Assembly (NCBI GenBank): GCA_947683625.1
Contig: CANTUR010000621.1
Location: 186,001-250,000 of the forward strand
Source: Mallotus nudiflorus
Lineage: Eukaryota > Streptophyta > Magnoliopsida > Malpighiales > Euphorbiaceae
Reading direction: 5' to 3'
DNA length: 64,000 nt
Shown: piece after piece, positions 1 through 11,448 of the stretch
Layout of the letters: the number at the start of each line of letters is the position of its first letter
Position numbering within the stretch: position 1 is the stretch's first letter
Position numbers and translations under genes: made by a program
Notes under the pieces: model-generated
What the model saw: the letters and a program-made list of their open reading frames with translations, nothing else
What the model was told of the DNA's origin: nothing
Database searches by the model: none

Positions 1-523
1 TGCATCTGTATGTAATTGCTTGTATATATACATATTATAAATATACTTTTGATTGTGTGCATTGGCATTTAATATGCATGTATATATATTATAGTAATTC
101 ACTCAGTGAGGTCTGACTCCCCTCCGTTGACATATTTTCAGGAGAGTCATCTTCTTCAAACCTCAGTAGCAGGCCTGTACGCCGGATTTCTTCTGCCCCA
201 GCTTCTTTATGTAAACTGCTCACTTGAGTTTTATTTTTATAATCTAGACACTGCAGTAGTTGTAATAAATATTGGGTTTTATGTATTATATCTGTGAGAA
301 ATATGTACTTTGAATATTTAAAATGAAACTTGTATTAAAGGATTTATCTATATATGAGATATGGATTATTATTTTGATATTTATGATTTTATTTCCGCTG
401 CATTAAAAGTTGTTGTTATTATTATTGCATGTTTATTTTATTTTTAGGCTTGCTACGGGTTCCGAATTCGAAAGAATTCCCGTTCCCTAACGCCGGTCAT
501 GGCCCCTGTTTTGGGTCGTGACA
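1..523 (+). mobile_element. 3' end of an A-type gypsy LTR (partial, cut by the window edge)
   Basis: This is the terminal part of a long chromovirus LTR. It carries the family's conserved tail: a CACTCAGTGAGGTCTGACTCCC block near 100-120, a GCTTGCTACGGGTTCCG block near 450, and the terminus GGGTCGTGACA ending at 523. The same blocks recur in every A-type LTR of the window. No primer-binding site follows, so it is a solo LTR or a 3' LTR rather than a 5' LTR. The flank from 524 is the LINE endonuclease region, so the element landed in that LINE. The left end and target duplication lie outside the window. Confidence 0.88.
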
Positions 524-565
524 ATTATGGTCACTACACCAATCACCAGAAGAGAGTCTATGAAC

Positions 566-1625
566 CAAGTTATTGTTCATATGATTTTTTTTATTTTAAA
601 ATGGAGTGAAAATAGCTTGTATTTTGATCCCTAAGATTAACCTAATCTTTGGATGATTTCTACCTCCAATAGAGTTCCTCTTGAAGGAGGATCCTATGGA
701 AGTCATCCAATAGATATTTAGAGTCTTTTACTTCCCTAGCAGATTAAACACCCTTAATATGAGCAAGCACCAGTCTCTTATTTTTAAAAATATTCCTAAA
801 AATCTCTCTATTCCAATGATATAAATAAGTTTTTAGGAGAGAAATATTTTCTTGGATGGTAATCCTAGGTTTCTAATGGTGAGATAACCATTGATTCCAA
901 TCAGGATGGTTCACTTAAGGTGCTATAAAATGAAATCTCTATTTAGAAGTAACCACACTCCTCTAATTCATAGTCAAGAGTAGTGGACGATAATGAGAGT
1001 TTACCCTAGCCAGATGCTTGACAAAAGAGTTAGCATACATACTAAACCATATATCATTACATAAGAACCTATCCAACCTTTCTTGTACTAGTTCCTAAAT
1101 CTAAGTGAATCTTGGCCCGAGGTAACCCATATCTTGAATGTTATATTGCACAATTACAGCTTTGAACTTGTTACAACTCCCAACTCTACGAGAAGAGCCA
1201 CTTAATTTTTCAGATGGAGAATATCATTAAAATCACCACTAAGGTTTTAGTAATTAGTGAAATATGAGTCCATAAAATAGATTTCAAGGGACTACTAGGA
1301 CTAGTGTACACAGTAGTGAAAAGGAAATCATGATTGTACGAGTTAGAGACCTTCATATGAACATACTATTATTTGCTGACTAGGATTTGAATATTAATAT
1401 TTTCTCTATATAACACCTAAATAAATCCCATGGCTTTAACTTTAAAGAAATGATTGAAGTTTAAGGATTTGATGACATTATCTGCTTTAATTCCACTTAT
1501 TTTTTGTTCAAAGAGAACAAGAATACTTGGATTATACATTCTAATATGTGACAATAAGGTTCGTTTAAAATCCATACCAGCAGCACCCTAACAATTCTAG
1601 ATAATAATGTTATTCATAATAAAAT
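566..1625 (-). pseudogene. LINE ORF2 N-terminus: apurinic-type endonuclease domain (broken)
   Basis: Read on the minus strand from about 1620 downward, conceptual translation gives the typical plant L1 ORF2 opening: a start, then NC-stop-GAAG, then MYNPSILVLFEQKISG near 1540 (the family has NPDILVLxETKxSG), then VKAMGF, then LFTTVYTSPSSPLKSILW near 1290. Further on come DMGYLGPRFT near 1120, then QERLDRFLCND and HLARVNSHYRPLL near 980. In the family the endonuclease nicks target DNA to prime reverse transcription. Several stops and frame changes interrupt it. The assignment rests on motif order, not on one open frame. Confidence 0.75.
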
Positions 1626-1889
1626 AATAAAAGAGATAAAAGAACAAGAAAAAACTAATCAGCATTCTAGATTTGCATCCGGAGTTTCATCAACTCCCTA
1701 TTCAGTTTCTGATTAATTTAGGCTTAAACTGATCAAATCAGTAATTTCCAAGTTGGTTATATTTTTTTGAGCTCTTCTTATGAAAGCTTTTTTCATTTTT
1801 GTCTTTCCTCTCAAGTGAATCAGATGCTTTGTTTTAGACCCACTTTCACAGATGATTAATTTTTATTACATCTTCCTTTTATTAGAGGA
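1626..1889 (-). pseudogene. LINE ORF1 3' end / ORF1-ORF2 spacer
   Basis: This stretch lies between the copia insertion and the ORF2 start. Translation on the minus strand gives a charged Lys/Ser-rich sequence with stops (NKASDSLERKDKNEKSF), consistent with the low-complexity C-terminus of plant LINE ORF1 followed by the short spacer before ORF2. It ends at 1890-1894 with ATGAC, the left copy of the copia target duplication. Confidence 0.5.
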
Positions 1890-1894
1890 ATGAC

Positions 1895-2114
1895 TGAAGA
1901 ATAAAATTCAGAGAAAAAGAGAGAAAATTCAAGAGAAATATTTTTTCATAATATTCAAAGAAGGGTTACACCCTTTATATATACACATGGGAATCCTAAT
2001 CACAACCTAATTAGGAATAGAATAACATCCTAAATAGAATAAAAACTTTATTACTAATTGTATACAAATATTTACTTCCTAATATATACAATAAAAATAT
2101 TTACTTCCTCAACA
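1895..2114 (-). repeat. Copia 3' LTR
   Basis: The 220-bp repeat begins TGAAGAATAA on the plus strand and ends TTCCTCAACA, so in element orientation it is TGTTGAGGAAG...CA. It matches the copy at 6419-6640 over its whole length, including the GAAGGGTTACACCCTTTATA segment, which carries the short inverted repeat GGGT/ACCC next to a TATA-like stretch. The divergence between the two copies indicates some age. Confidence 0.92.
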
Positions 2115-2126
2115 CTCCCCCTCAAG
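2115..2126 (-). other. Copia polypurine tract
   Basis: In element orientation the sequence directly before the 3' LTR is CTTGAGGGGGAG, the classic plant copia polypurine tract, which primes plus-strand DNA synthesis. It abuts the LTR start TGTTGAGG with no gap. Confidence 0.88.
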
Positions 2127-2149
2127 TTGGTGAATGTATGCCAATTATT

Positions 2150-3699
2150 CCCAACTTGCCAAGTGAGTTGTAGACTGTCTTTCCAGATACAGCCTTTGTG
2201 AGGATGTCAGCTAGTTGAATCTAAGAAAAAACAAATAGAAGATCAATTGTTCCTTAGTTCATATAATCTTTTATGAAATGTTTGTCAACCTCTACATGCT
2301 TAGTCTGATCATGTTGAACCAAATTGTTTACAATTACTATGGCTACCTTGTTATCACAATGTAACAACATAGGCTTTGGATGTTTTAAACCTAGATCCTG
2401 AACAATTCGCCTTATCCAGAGCAACTAACATACTCCATGAGCCATTCCTCTAAACTCAGCTTTAGCACTTGACCTTACTAAAGCTTTCTATTTCTTACTT
2501 CTCTAAGTGACTAAATTATTTCCAACAAACATAAAGTACTCGGATGTTGATTTTCAATCAGTCTGATCTTCAGCCCAATCAACATTAGTATAGCCAATAA
2601 TTTCATAATCTTTATTCCTCCCAAAGAATAACCTTTTACCTAGAGAAGACTTTAGATATCTTAATACTCGGTATACTGCATCCATATATTCTTTACTCGA
2701 AGAATGCATGAACTGACTTACAACACTTACTACATAAGCAATGTCTGGCTGAGAATGAGATTGGTAAATCAACCATCCCACCAGCCTTTGATACCGATCT
2801 TTATCAATTAGAACCTGATCTCATAGGACTTAAAGTCCACGGTTGACTTCAATTGGAGTCTCGACTGGCTTACAATCAAGCATGCCTGTCTCTGTCAGTA
2901 AGTCCATTACGTATTTTCGTTGGCAGAGGGAAATTCCTTAGGTTGATCTTGTAACTTTAATTCCTAAAAAATACTTCAAGTTACCCAAATCCTTAAGTTT
3001 AAACTCAGATGCTAACTATCTTTGCAAGATTATTGTCTTACTTGGATCATTTCCAGTAACCACCATATCATCAACATACACAATCAGTGTAGTGACTTTA
3101 CCTAACTTCTGTTTGATGAATAGTGTGTGATCAGTATCACTTTGCTTATATCTGATCTTTCTCATGAAAGTTGAAAGTCATCCAAACCATGCTTGAGGCA
3201 ATTTTTTGAGTCCATATAATGCGCTTTTTAGTTTGCATACTCAGTCAATACATTTAGTTATGGGTGGTCGATCCATATACACTTTTTCATCTATGGTTCC
3301 ATTCAAAAATGCATTTTTCACATCAAATTGTCACGGTGGCTAGTACAGGTTGGCAACTAAGGAAATAAGGACTTGGATGATGTTCATTTTTGCTACTGGG
3401 GCAAATGTATCTTTATAATTAATTCCATACTTCTGAGTATACCCCTTTGCTACCAACCGAGCTTTAAACTGATTTATGCTTCCATCAGAATTAAGTTTGA
3501 TAGTGACTATCCACCTGCACCCCACCATTTTCTTTCCTTCAGGAAGAGGAACAAGATCCCATGTTCGGTTCTTCTGTAATGCCTCTATTTCATCATTCAT
3601 AGCTTTCTTCCAATCCGAATCATCTAAGGCTTCCTGTACATTACTCAGAATAGATATAGTAGATAATTGATTTACAATAAGTGCATATGAGTTAGACAA
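2150..3699 (-). pseudogene. Copia reverse transcriptase and RNase H (broken)
   Basis: The RT opens near 3640 with the Pfam RVT_2-type start ([18 protein letters not shown]) and continues with [34 protein letters not shown] sequence near 3500. The catalytic YVDD box is at 3067-3078. The C-terminal part near 2554-2781 reads MGWLIYQSHSQPDIAY, the end of the RT/connection region. RNase H is represented near 2260-2310 by HDQTKHVEVDKHFIK, typical of copia RNase H. The frame breaks several times between these blocks, so no full-length product is possible. Confidence 0.88.
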
Positions 3700-3918
3700 A
3701 TAGTTAGTTAATATGAAGTTATTGATAGGGTATTTAGCTTTGGTATGAAGGTCTGGATCATATTATTTTTTCGGAACCCCTCTATTGATTCTAGAAGGAT
3801 AACAAGGCTTAGTATTTAGAGTTATTAAAGGAGACAAGTTTACCTTATTATCCACGTCCTCATCTAGAGTTTCTTCAGCTTCTGGTGTGGGTTGGGAAGA
3901 TGTACTGTCTTGATCACT

Positions 3919-5112
3919 TTAATTTTCTTCTATGATCTGTCTGTGTGAGATGCTTGAACTTAGAACATTAGATGTCTGTGAGATGCTCAAAACATTTAGG
4001 AGACTCAGACTCAAAACACTCAGAATGCTATCTTTAACATTTGGACCACTCAAAATGCTACCTTCAAATTCAAAGAGGTTCGAATTTTTCTCCCCCTGAA
4101 GAGAGCACTCGGAGTGGGAGAAGAAAGGAGAATTTTCATGAAACCGAACATCCCGAGTGACATACATCTTCTTTGTATTTGGATTATAACACTGATATCC
4201 CTTTTGTAGATTTACATAGCCAATAAATATACACTAGATAGCTCGAGGGTCTAATTTATCGAGTGTCTAATGAACATATGCCGAGCATCCAAAGACTCGG
4301 GGCTCGAGTTTATTGAGGGGTGGAGATATGACAAGTTCCTGAAGTTTTTGAAGAGGTGTTTTGAAATCGAGTACTCTTGATAGTGTTTGATTTATGAGGT
4401 ACACATCAGATTGACTAACCTTTCCCCAGTATTCTCGAGGAACATTCATGTCAAAAAATGATGCTCGGACAACTTCCAATAATTGTTGGTTCTTCCGTTT
4501 AACTATACTATTCTTTTAAAGAGTGCCAACATAGGATGTTTGATGGCAAATGCCTTTCTCATGGTAGAAATCATTTATAATTGAGTTAACATACTCCCTA
4601 CCATTGTCAGACTGTAAGACTCAGCTTGTACTCTGGTATTGTGTAGCCACTATTTTATACAGGTCCCTAAATTTGGAGCACACATCTCTTTTATTTGAAA
4701 GTAGTGATACCCAGGTCATCCGGGTACATTCATCAATAAACATTACAAAATATCGAGCACCAAATAGAGTAGGAATTCAAGTAGGTCTCCATACATTAGA
4801 ATAAATGGTCATAAATGGAATTTAATTTTTATTATAACTCAGTACATAAGAAATTCAGTGGCCATTTGCTAATTCACAAATATCACACTTGAATTCTGAG
4901 TTTATAGTATTCAAATATAAATCTAATTTTATTTGTTTAAGATAATGAAAAGAAAGATGACAAAGACGACGATGCCACAAGATTACTTGGTCTTTACTTG
5001 AGCAACTTCCACTAACCCTATTTAGTTGACTTGACTTCTGACTTGAATCATCATGCAACTTAAGATAGTACAACTTTCCACATTTAACACTAAACCCAAT
5101 AATCCCGTGCAT
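3919..5112 (-). pseudogene. Copia integrase (broken)
   Basis: The segment at 4855-5112 carries the GAG-pre-integrase and zinc-binding signature LWHRRLCHLSFHYLKQ followed by CDICELA, the HHCC-type N-terminus. The segment at 4267-4479 matches the end of the integrase core (VNxxxREYWGKVSQSDVYLINQTLSRVL). The segment at 3919-4167 begins YVTRDVRFHENSPFF, the C-terminal linker typical of copia integrase. Stops and frame shifts separate the three. The region between 4500 and 4850 corresponds to the catalytic core but lacks one open frame. Confidence 0.85.
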
Positions 5113-5299
5113 TGCAATGTCCTAAAATACATAATAATTAAGCCAAATTTTGACAATGCAATTCAAGTTTTTAGTGATTTAGCCAACAGATAATTGATTA
5201 CTAGAAAGAGATGGAACAATAAGAATAGTATCTACATTAAGAGAGTCGAAGTTAGATACTGATCCTTCATGAGTGATCGATGTTATGCCTCCATTGGCA

Positions 5300-6320
5300 G
5301 TCAAAATATTTTATTGGGGCGGATGGATGTAAGATGGTGCTGTATCAATAATCCATGTATTATTTCGAGTAAGATTTGTCATACCTGATGTTGCATCAAG
5401 ATCACCATTTGGTTTAGTACCAATAGAGGTGGCATTTACGGCCTTTCTGAGCTTCTTAGGAGGCTTTCTATTGAAATCCCACCATTTCGGATATCCCATA
5501 ATTTCATAGCACCGTTCCTTAGAGTGTCCAACTTCACCACAATGAGTATAGGTGTATGTGATGGACTTACTCGGTATTTTCCTTTGAATTGGGGACGAGT
5601 CTAAGCTGCTACAAGTACAGAATGGTCCAACAGTATCTTCAGCTCTTCCATCGTATGTCGCTGGTTATGATCCCTCCATACATATGCATAACTAGACTAG
5701 AGATCAAGAGGTGGATCCTTTTGGAGTATTTCACTCTGAGCATTATTAAATTTTAAATCAAGCCTGACTAGGAAAATATGTGTTCGAAGCTGGGAAATAT
5801 GTTTGTGGAGTGATACTACTCCATTAACATCCTCCCCTTGTGCACACGTTCAGGCATCAATTTCTTGAAATATTCCAATCAGTTCATTATAGTATACAGG
5901 TAATGGCTTACCATTCTGACGTATTGTGAATGATTTCCAATTCAATTCAAATAACTGAGTTTCGTCAGATCCATCATAGAAGGTTTTTGAGACAACATCC
6001 CATATCTCCTTTACTGTTGGAAGATGGATGATTCTCTGCATTAATGTCGGACTCATGGAGTCAATCAACCAACTTTTGACTCAATTATTATCAAGGAATC
6101 AAGTTTCCAATGCTTTATCTCTTGTTGGTGGCTTTAGCATAGTGCCACTAAGAAAGCCAGATTTATTTCTGGCTCTAATTCACATCTCCATGATATGTGA
6201 CCATAAAGTATAGTTCATATCATCAAGAATAATTCTTATAGGAAAAAGAGAATTATCTTGAAGGGTTTGAATAAAATTAGGTGTTCCATAGGATACGGTG
6301 GATGTGTTTTCGGTGTTCAT
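5300..6320 (-). pseudogene. Copia gag and protease (broken)
   Basis: The probable start codon is at 6318-6320 (MNTENTS), about 85 bp after the PBS. Gag continues with NYTLWSHIMEMRIRARNKSGF and the stretch at 5850-6068 (LPTVKEIWDVVSKTFYDG), typical of UBN2-type copia gag. The zinc knuckle near 5510-5550 reads YTHCGEVGHSKERC: the first Cys of the CCHC is Tyr, a one-base change. The protease near 5330-5360 reads WIIDTAPS where the family has D-S/T-G-A, so the active-site Gly is lost. Both changes argue for inactivity. Confidence 0.83.
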
Positions 6321-6406
6321 GATTTTAAAGATTCAAAGAATTCAAAGGAAGAAAGAAAAAAATACGATTTCAAGAAGTCAATAAAAAATTTGATTTCAAT
6401 GGGTAT

Positions 6407-6418
6407 GCTCTGATACCA
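6407..6418 (-). other. Copia primer-binding site (initiator tRNA-Met)
   Basis: In element orientation TGGTATCAGAGC follows the 5' LTR terminus CA directly. It is complementary to the 3' end of plant initiator tRNA-Met, the usual primer for copia minus-strand synthesis. Confidence 0.92.
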
Positions 6419-6640
6419 TGAAAAAAATAAAATTTAGAGAAAAAGAGAGCAAATTTAAAGGAATTATTTTTCCATGATATTCAAAGAAGGGTTACACCCT
6501 TTATATATACATATAGGAATCCTAATCACAACCTAATTAGGAATAGAATAACATTTTAAATAGAATAAAAATTTTATTCCTAATTGTATAAAAATATTTA
6601 CTTCCTAATGTATACAATAAAAATATTTACTTCCTCAATA
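6419..6640 (-). repeat. Copia 5' LTR
   Basis: The 222-bp partner of the LTR at 1895-2114. Its outer terminus has decayed: the plus-strand end reads CTCAATA instead of CTCAACA, so the canonical TG at the start of the element is changed. The target duplication ATGAC follows at 6641-6645. Confidence 0.92.
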
Positions 6641-6645
6641 ATGAC

Positions 6646-6728
6646 TTCACTATTAGAAGGAACACAGGACACTGCTAGATGATGCTTGGGATTTAGAGAA
6701 GTTTCAATAATAACAGTTTCTGAGAAAG
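6646..6728 (-). pseudogene. LINE ORF1 fragment between two insertions
   Basis: An 83-bp island between the copia element and the solo LTR. On the minus strand it reads as an open stretch (ETVIIETSLNPKHHLAVSCVPSN), consistent with the variable C-terminal part of LINE ORF1. Its last five bases, GAAAG, are the left target duplication of the LTR at 6729. Confidence 0.5.
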
Positions 6729-9700
6729 TGTAATATCCCGAGTTTTTAAATAGTTTTATAATGCATCGGGATATGCAGTGTTAATAATTTTTGTATATAT
6801 ATTTATGATATTTTATGAGTTTGTTATTTAATTAAAATTGATTTTTTATTATTTTAAGTTATTTTAAGTGCCTTACGTAAAATTTTCCCGGGACTTGCAC
6901 TTTCGGGAAAATTGACACGTAAATTATTTATTATTAATTATTTTAAATAGATTTCCGCATTTGCATGAACTCATATATATTTTTAGAGTACTAAATGGAG
7001 TGTATATATGTGTGTATATTTAAATTAAACTAGGGTTTAATTAATTACCCTAATTTTTTTATTTATTATTTATTATTTATTATTTAATTTTAGTATTATT
7101 TAATTATTTTTCTTTAGTGTATAAATTATTAAAAATATTAAATATGTGTGTGGTGAATATTTATTATCCATATAATATTATATATTAAAATAATATAAAA
7201 TATAGATATATATTTATATACATACATATACATATAATATTTATCAAAATATAAAGTTCATTAAAATTACAAGATTGCCATTGAAGCTTCTTCATCCCTC
7301 CCGATCGTCTCCCTCACTCCTCCGGCTTCTGCAATTCCGTTCACTCACCGTCACTGCACCTCCCACCGTGCCACCTCCATTTCCTGCTTGCTCCGTCGCC
7401 CTTAGCCTTCTTCTCCGACACCGTTTGGCTTGATTTTAGTCGGAATGACCGAAAATTCCTCCTCGCTGTTCACCGACTTCCCGGCCACCAAATCCAGTGA
7501 TTCCAATGTCATTGAACTCCTTAGCCTCCATAGAAGATGATTCCAAGCTTCCTTTGAGCTTAAAATTCGTTTTGGTAAGGTTTTGAGCTTCATGTTAATT
7601 TTGGCCATTTTTGTTTCTCGATTTATTTGAACTTCAATATTAATTATTCAAGCTTAATTCCTTTACAAAAGTTTCTTCTTGTAGCTCAATATACATGTGG
7701 TGATTTTTATAGAATTTTTGGAATTTATTTTGATTTTTGGGTATTTTTGAATATTTTTTTATTATTTTCTAATTTTCAAAAATTAAATAATTAAATTATG
7801 AAATTTTGTTTTATGATAAATATAGGTGTTGAAATGAATTATAGAAATTTATTTGGAATTTTTTTGAATTTATATGTATTTATTTTGAATTTATTTAGTT
7901 TATGTAATTTTTAGAAAATAGGGTTAATTATGTTTTTAATTGAAATTAATTAGTTAATTGAGTTTATTTATGGAAATTATTGATATATATGTTGAGAAAA
8001 TTAATTTTTAGAAATTATATTATTTTTGGTGAATTTTTGGATTAATTTTAGCATATTTATATATATAGGGGTATTTTGGTAATTTTACATTAAATTGGCT
8101 AAAAATTTAATTAAATTGGTTTTAATAGTTATTTAGGGCATAAAAATGGTTTCTACAGATTATTTAGTATTTTTAACTAATTAAAACTATTTTTCATAAA
8201 TTATTTTCAATTACATATATAATATACGATTTTTCTAATAAAATGAGTTTTTATCGGTTTTTACTGTGTTTTAGGGTTAATTACGTAATTTTTACTTATT
8301 AAATGTATTTCTGTAATATAAGGGTATTTTTTATATTTCTATATTATTTTGTGAATTGTGGACCTCGGTCGGTAAACTGTAGTTTGGAGTCCGACCGAGG
8401 GGTTGTGATTGTGATTCTGTGTCTATTTTTTGAAGTGTGTTTCTTTGCAGGGCTGGCTCTACTCTTTGAGTAGAGAGATGTCCATTTTACAGGGGAGTTT
8501 TTACCGGATTTTCGGTAGAATTCTCATAAAACGTGATGTCCGGTCGGATTCTGATTTAATTCTGTTTCTAGTAATCTAGATCGAGTTTTTAAGAGTTTCA
8601 TTAGATTTATTCTGATTCCTGTCATTAATTATTTGTTTAGTTGCACCGAGACTGAGGCCTAGTGGACCAGGCCCATCGGACCCATCTCGAGGAGCGCACT
8701 AATTGTGAGTTGCTATATATATATATATGTTCTAAGGTGCATGTTTTTAGAAATATGTGTTTTAATTTGATTAAATATGCATAATGATTTAGTTAGTACT
8801 TAAGTTTATTTTTAGTTTATTTTTGGTTTATTTTTGGTATATTTTCAAACTATATGCATGTTTTATTAATAAATCATTCTTAAAATGCTTTTAGGTATAT
8901 CCTTGGCATATTTCTAGTTTATTTCGTAATTTAATTGGATTTATTTGACGTATATATACTCGAAATATATCTGGTTTACTTTTGGTATATTTTTAGTATA
9001 TATATGGTTTATGTTGCTATTTTATTCAATTCATGCATCATTTACTTTTATGAATGTATGCTTTATATTTTAATGAAGGAAATCAATAGAATGTGCTACC
9101 TAGTAGGCAACACTAGGACCGAGTACGTACCAGTACGCTTATAGCATTTAGGCTATATTACTAACCATTTGTGGATATTGATTGGATATGATTATTTGAT
9201 GTGTGAGTAATGATTTGGGAGTGTGATTGCTGGAGCTCGGTTGACCAAGTGTCTCGGGGCCAATCACACTAATAGTCAGACTGCTGGAGCTCGGTTGACT
9301 TAGTGTATCGGGCTAGTCTACTGTCCAAATGGAACAAGTGAATATATTTGGAATAAGTGAGCCTATATGGCTAGAGTGTTGTTTAACACTGGTTTGAGGT
9401 TGCGATTTCTAGGGTTCTATTTGATCCTTCATAAACAATGATTTTCAATAAATATATAAAATGATTTTATTGCATTTGTGTGTATTTGCTTGTATATATT
9501 TTTATATATATACTATGGACTATATGCATTGGCATTTAGTATGCATGTATATATATTATAGTAATTCACTCAGCGAGGTCTGACTCCCCTCCGTTGACTA
9601 TTTTTCAGGAGAGTCATCTTCATCAGACCTCAGTAGTAGGCCCGTACGTCGGATTTCTTTCGCCCCGGCTTCTCTCTGTAAACTGCTCACTTGAGTTTTA

Positions 9701-10014
9701 TTTTATGATCTAGACACTGCAGTAGTAATAAAATTATTAAAAGATATTGTATTATATTTGTATGAGTTATGTATTTTAAGAATTTGAACTGGAATTGTAT
9801 TAAAAGAGTTTATTTATATATGAGATGAGGATTTGATTTAATTTCATTTGGTGAAAATATTATTTTGATATTTATGATTTTATTTCACTGCATTAAGTAT
9901 TGTTATTATTACTATTGCATGTTTTTATTTGTTTTTAGGCTTGCTATGGGTTCCGGATTCGAAAGAATTCCCGTTCCCTAGCGCCGGTCATGGCCCCTGT
10001 TTTGGGTCGTGACA
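6729..10014 (+). mobile_element. Solo A-type gypsy LTR (3286 bp)
   Basis: It begins TGTAATATCCCGAG and ends GGGTCGTGACA. It is flanked by GAAAG (6724-6728) and GAGAG (10015-10019), a 5-bp target duplication with one change. No PBS, PPT or coding sequence adjoins it, so it is a solo LTR left by LTR-LTR recombination. Inside are the family landmarks: an ACGT palindrome at 6873-6923, a TATA-rich stretch near 7190-7250, a GC-rich island near 7265-7560, the inverted repeat CCTCGGTCGG/CCGACCGAGG (8363-8372, 8391-8400), CTCTACTC/GAGTAGAG (8457-8475) and two tandem hairpins at 9220-9320. It interrupts the LINE ORF1. Confidence 0.93.
9220..9322 (+). repeat. Tandem LTR hairpins with identical loop and different stems
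   Basis: Hairpin 1 has a perfect 10-bp stem, AGTGTGATTG (9220-9229) with CAATCACACT (9261-9270), and a 31-nt loop. Hairpin 2 follows at once with an AGACTG/CAGTCT-type stem (slightly decayed here) and nearly the same loop, starting CTGGAGCTCGGTTGAC. Both loops contain TTGACC or TTGACT, the W-box core bound by WRKY factors. The same pair is seen in the other A-type LTRs, for example at 35014-35118, 42225-42330 and (inverted) 28035-28130. Confidence 0.75.
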
Positions 10015-11448
10015 GAGAGGAAGCTCTGGTTGAATAGAACTTTACTGAATGAGATTTTCTAAGTTTATTAAAGGGATCCCCTGTATAAGATTAGCAATTG
10101 TCTCATCTGTTGAAAATTCATAGTCTTAGGTTCTTGGACTGAGACTAGTTGAGAAGCCTACTGATTTCATTCATATCAATTCCTGAGTTGGGTTTTTGGC
10201 TTATTATAGAGTCCAATTTAGAATCTTGGCCCATAGTTCCTTTCCTTTTTCTTTCATTTCTCTTATAGTAAAACTTCTCATCAATAGTAGCAGTTGATTT
10301 CTCATTACTTCTTCCACAACGTCACTTTCTATATTAGAAAGGACTGAAAATCCTTGACTTGATTTTTTCGTTAATGCCCTAATTTTTGCACATTTTGAGC
10401 AGTTTCCTTATTCGTTGATTGTCATATTCTTGCCGGAGCATGTATCTATGGTCCAAGTCTGTCTATGTCTGTTTCAATACCCTGATTATTTTATTCCAAA
10501 ATTTGAGTAGTGTTCAACTTTTTAGGTTGTTATGGAGCTTTATCCTTGTCGACCATCTATATAGCCTCCTTTCGCCTAAAATGATAGAGCTTTGAATTAT
10601 GGTCATATCACCCACATCCAAAGCAAATAACAAGAAGGGCTTTCATATTCAACATCTTGCTATTTTCCATCAATTTTTATTCTAGACACAAGTGGTTTTT
10701 TGAGGTCCAGCTTCACTGTAATCCTAGCAAATTGACCTTGTAATCCCTCTTGAGTGTTATAATCAAATTTTAAAGGTCTGCCAATTGAGCTAACAATGGA
10801 GCAGAGAACACTTTTGTGATAATATTGAAGAGGGAGCCCCAAAAACCAAATGTAAGCTTGCCACTACTGACGGATCATTATCATTTGTATTGAAGGAAGG
10901 ATTCTAAAGTTTGAACTAGCAAGTAATGCCCAAAGATTGTCCATGGGCCATTTAAAAGTACATAAGAGTTATCCTCTTCATGTTCAAAATTTGACTATGA
11001 AGTAGTTATTGTTTAGATCCACTACTCTATAACTACCATTAGGCTTCCGTTAAATTTTCCAATTTTTTGCATAAGATCTTGTACCCAATTTTTCTGCCTA
11101 ATAGTTTAATAATGATAGATTTCTTGAGGTTTTTTCACTTGAAGCAATGGATACGGTTTGAAAATTCATTAACCATAACTCTATCCTCTCTTCTCTTATG
11201 AACATCATCCTCTAATCACTACAATTCCCATTCGGTGTCAAGAGTTTTGTTTTTGAATGAACTCCTTTTTGTACCCTATTTTCCCCCAAGTCATCTCTTC
11301 CTTCTCTTTTCTTCACCCTTTTTGTTGTTCCGTTCTCCACCTTCGACAGTAGAGGAGGAGGTTCTTTCATATAAGCTATGGAATCTAAGGTTTCAGAGGT
11401 TTCTATTGAGAGCATTTTTTTAATACTTGATAACTTCAAGTTTTGCAA
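10015..11448 (-). pseudogene. LINE ORF1 (DUF4283 / zf-CCHC_4-like, broken)
   Basis: The likely start is near 11448 (MQNLKLSSIKKML) and a basic KRVKKRE stretch follows, as in plant L1 ORF1. Around 10860-11000 translation gives FKWPMDNLWALL-like text, matching the family's nucleic-acid-binding HGPW motif region. The block at 10660-10842 reads GLPLQYYHKSVLCSIVSSIG, then LKFDYNTQEGLQGQFARI, a close match to the conserved end of DUF4283. Near 10600-10640 ICFGCG-stop-YDH is a degraded CCHC knuckle. The product would be the RNA-binding chaperone of the LINE particle. Stops and frameshifts break it, and the solo LTR separates its C-terminus. Confidence 0.78.

Larger units (their letters stand above)
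1895..6640 (-). mobile_element. Ty1/copia retrotransposon, complete in structure but coding-dead
   Basis: A 4.75 kb element with short LTRs at both ends, a PBS, a PPT and a perfect 5-bp target duplication ATGAC (1890-1894 and 6641-6645). On the minus strand the order is LTR, PBS, gag, protease, integrase, RT, RNase H, PPT, LTR, which is the copia order (integrase before RT). The small size and 220-bp LTRs suggest an Ale/Retrofit-like lineage, but that is inference. It inserted into the LINE. Multiple stops and frameshifts and a damaged protease motif show it is not autonomous. Confidence 0.93.

Noticed and set aside
106..297. Short frames near LTR ends (also 35322-35510, 50217-50405, 31928-32143)
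   Set aside because: They are the conserved LTR terminal domain read in one frame; indels between copies change the frame and no selection on protein is visible.
2261..2330. Possible tRNA-like stretch in the copia 3' region
   Set aside because: It translates on the minus strand to the RNase H motif HDQTKHVEVDKHFIK; no cloverleaf could be drawn.
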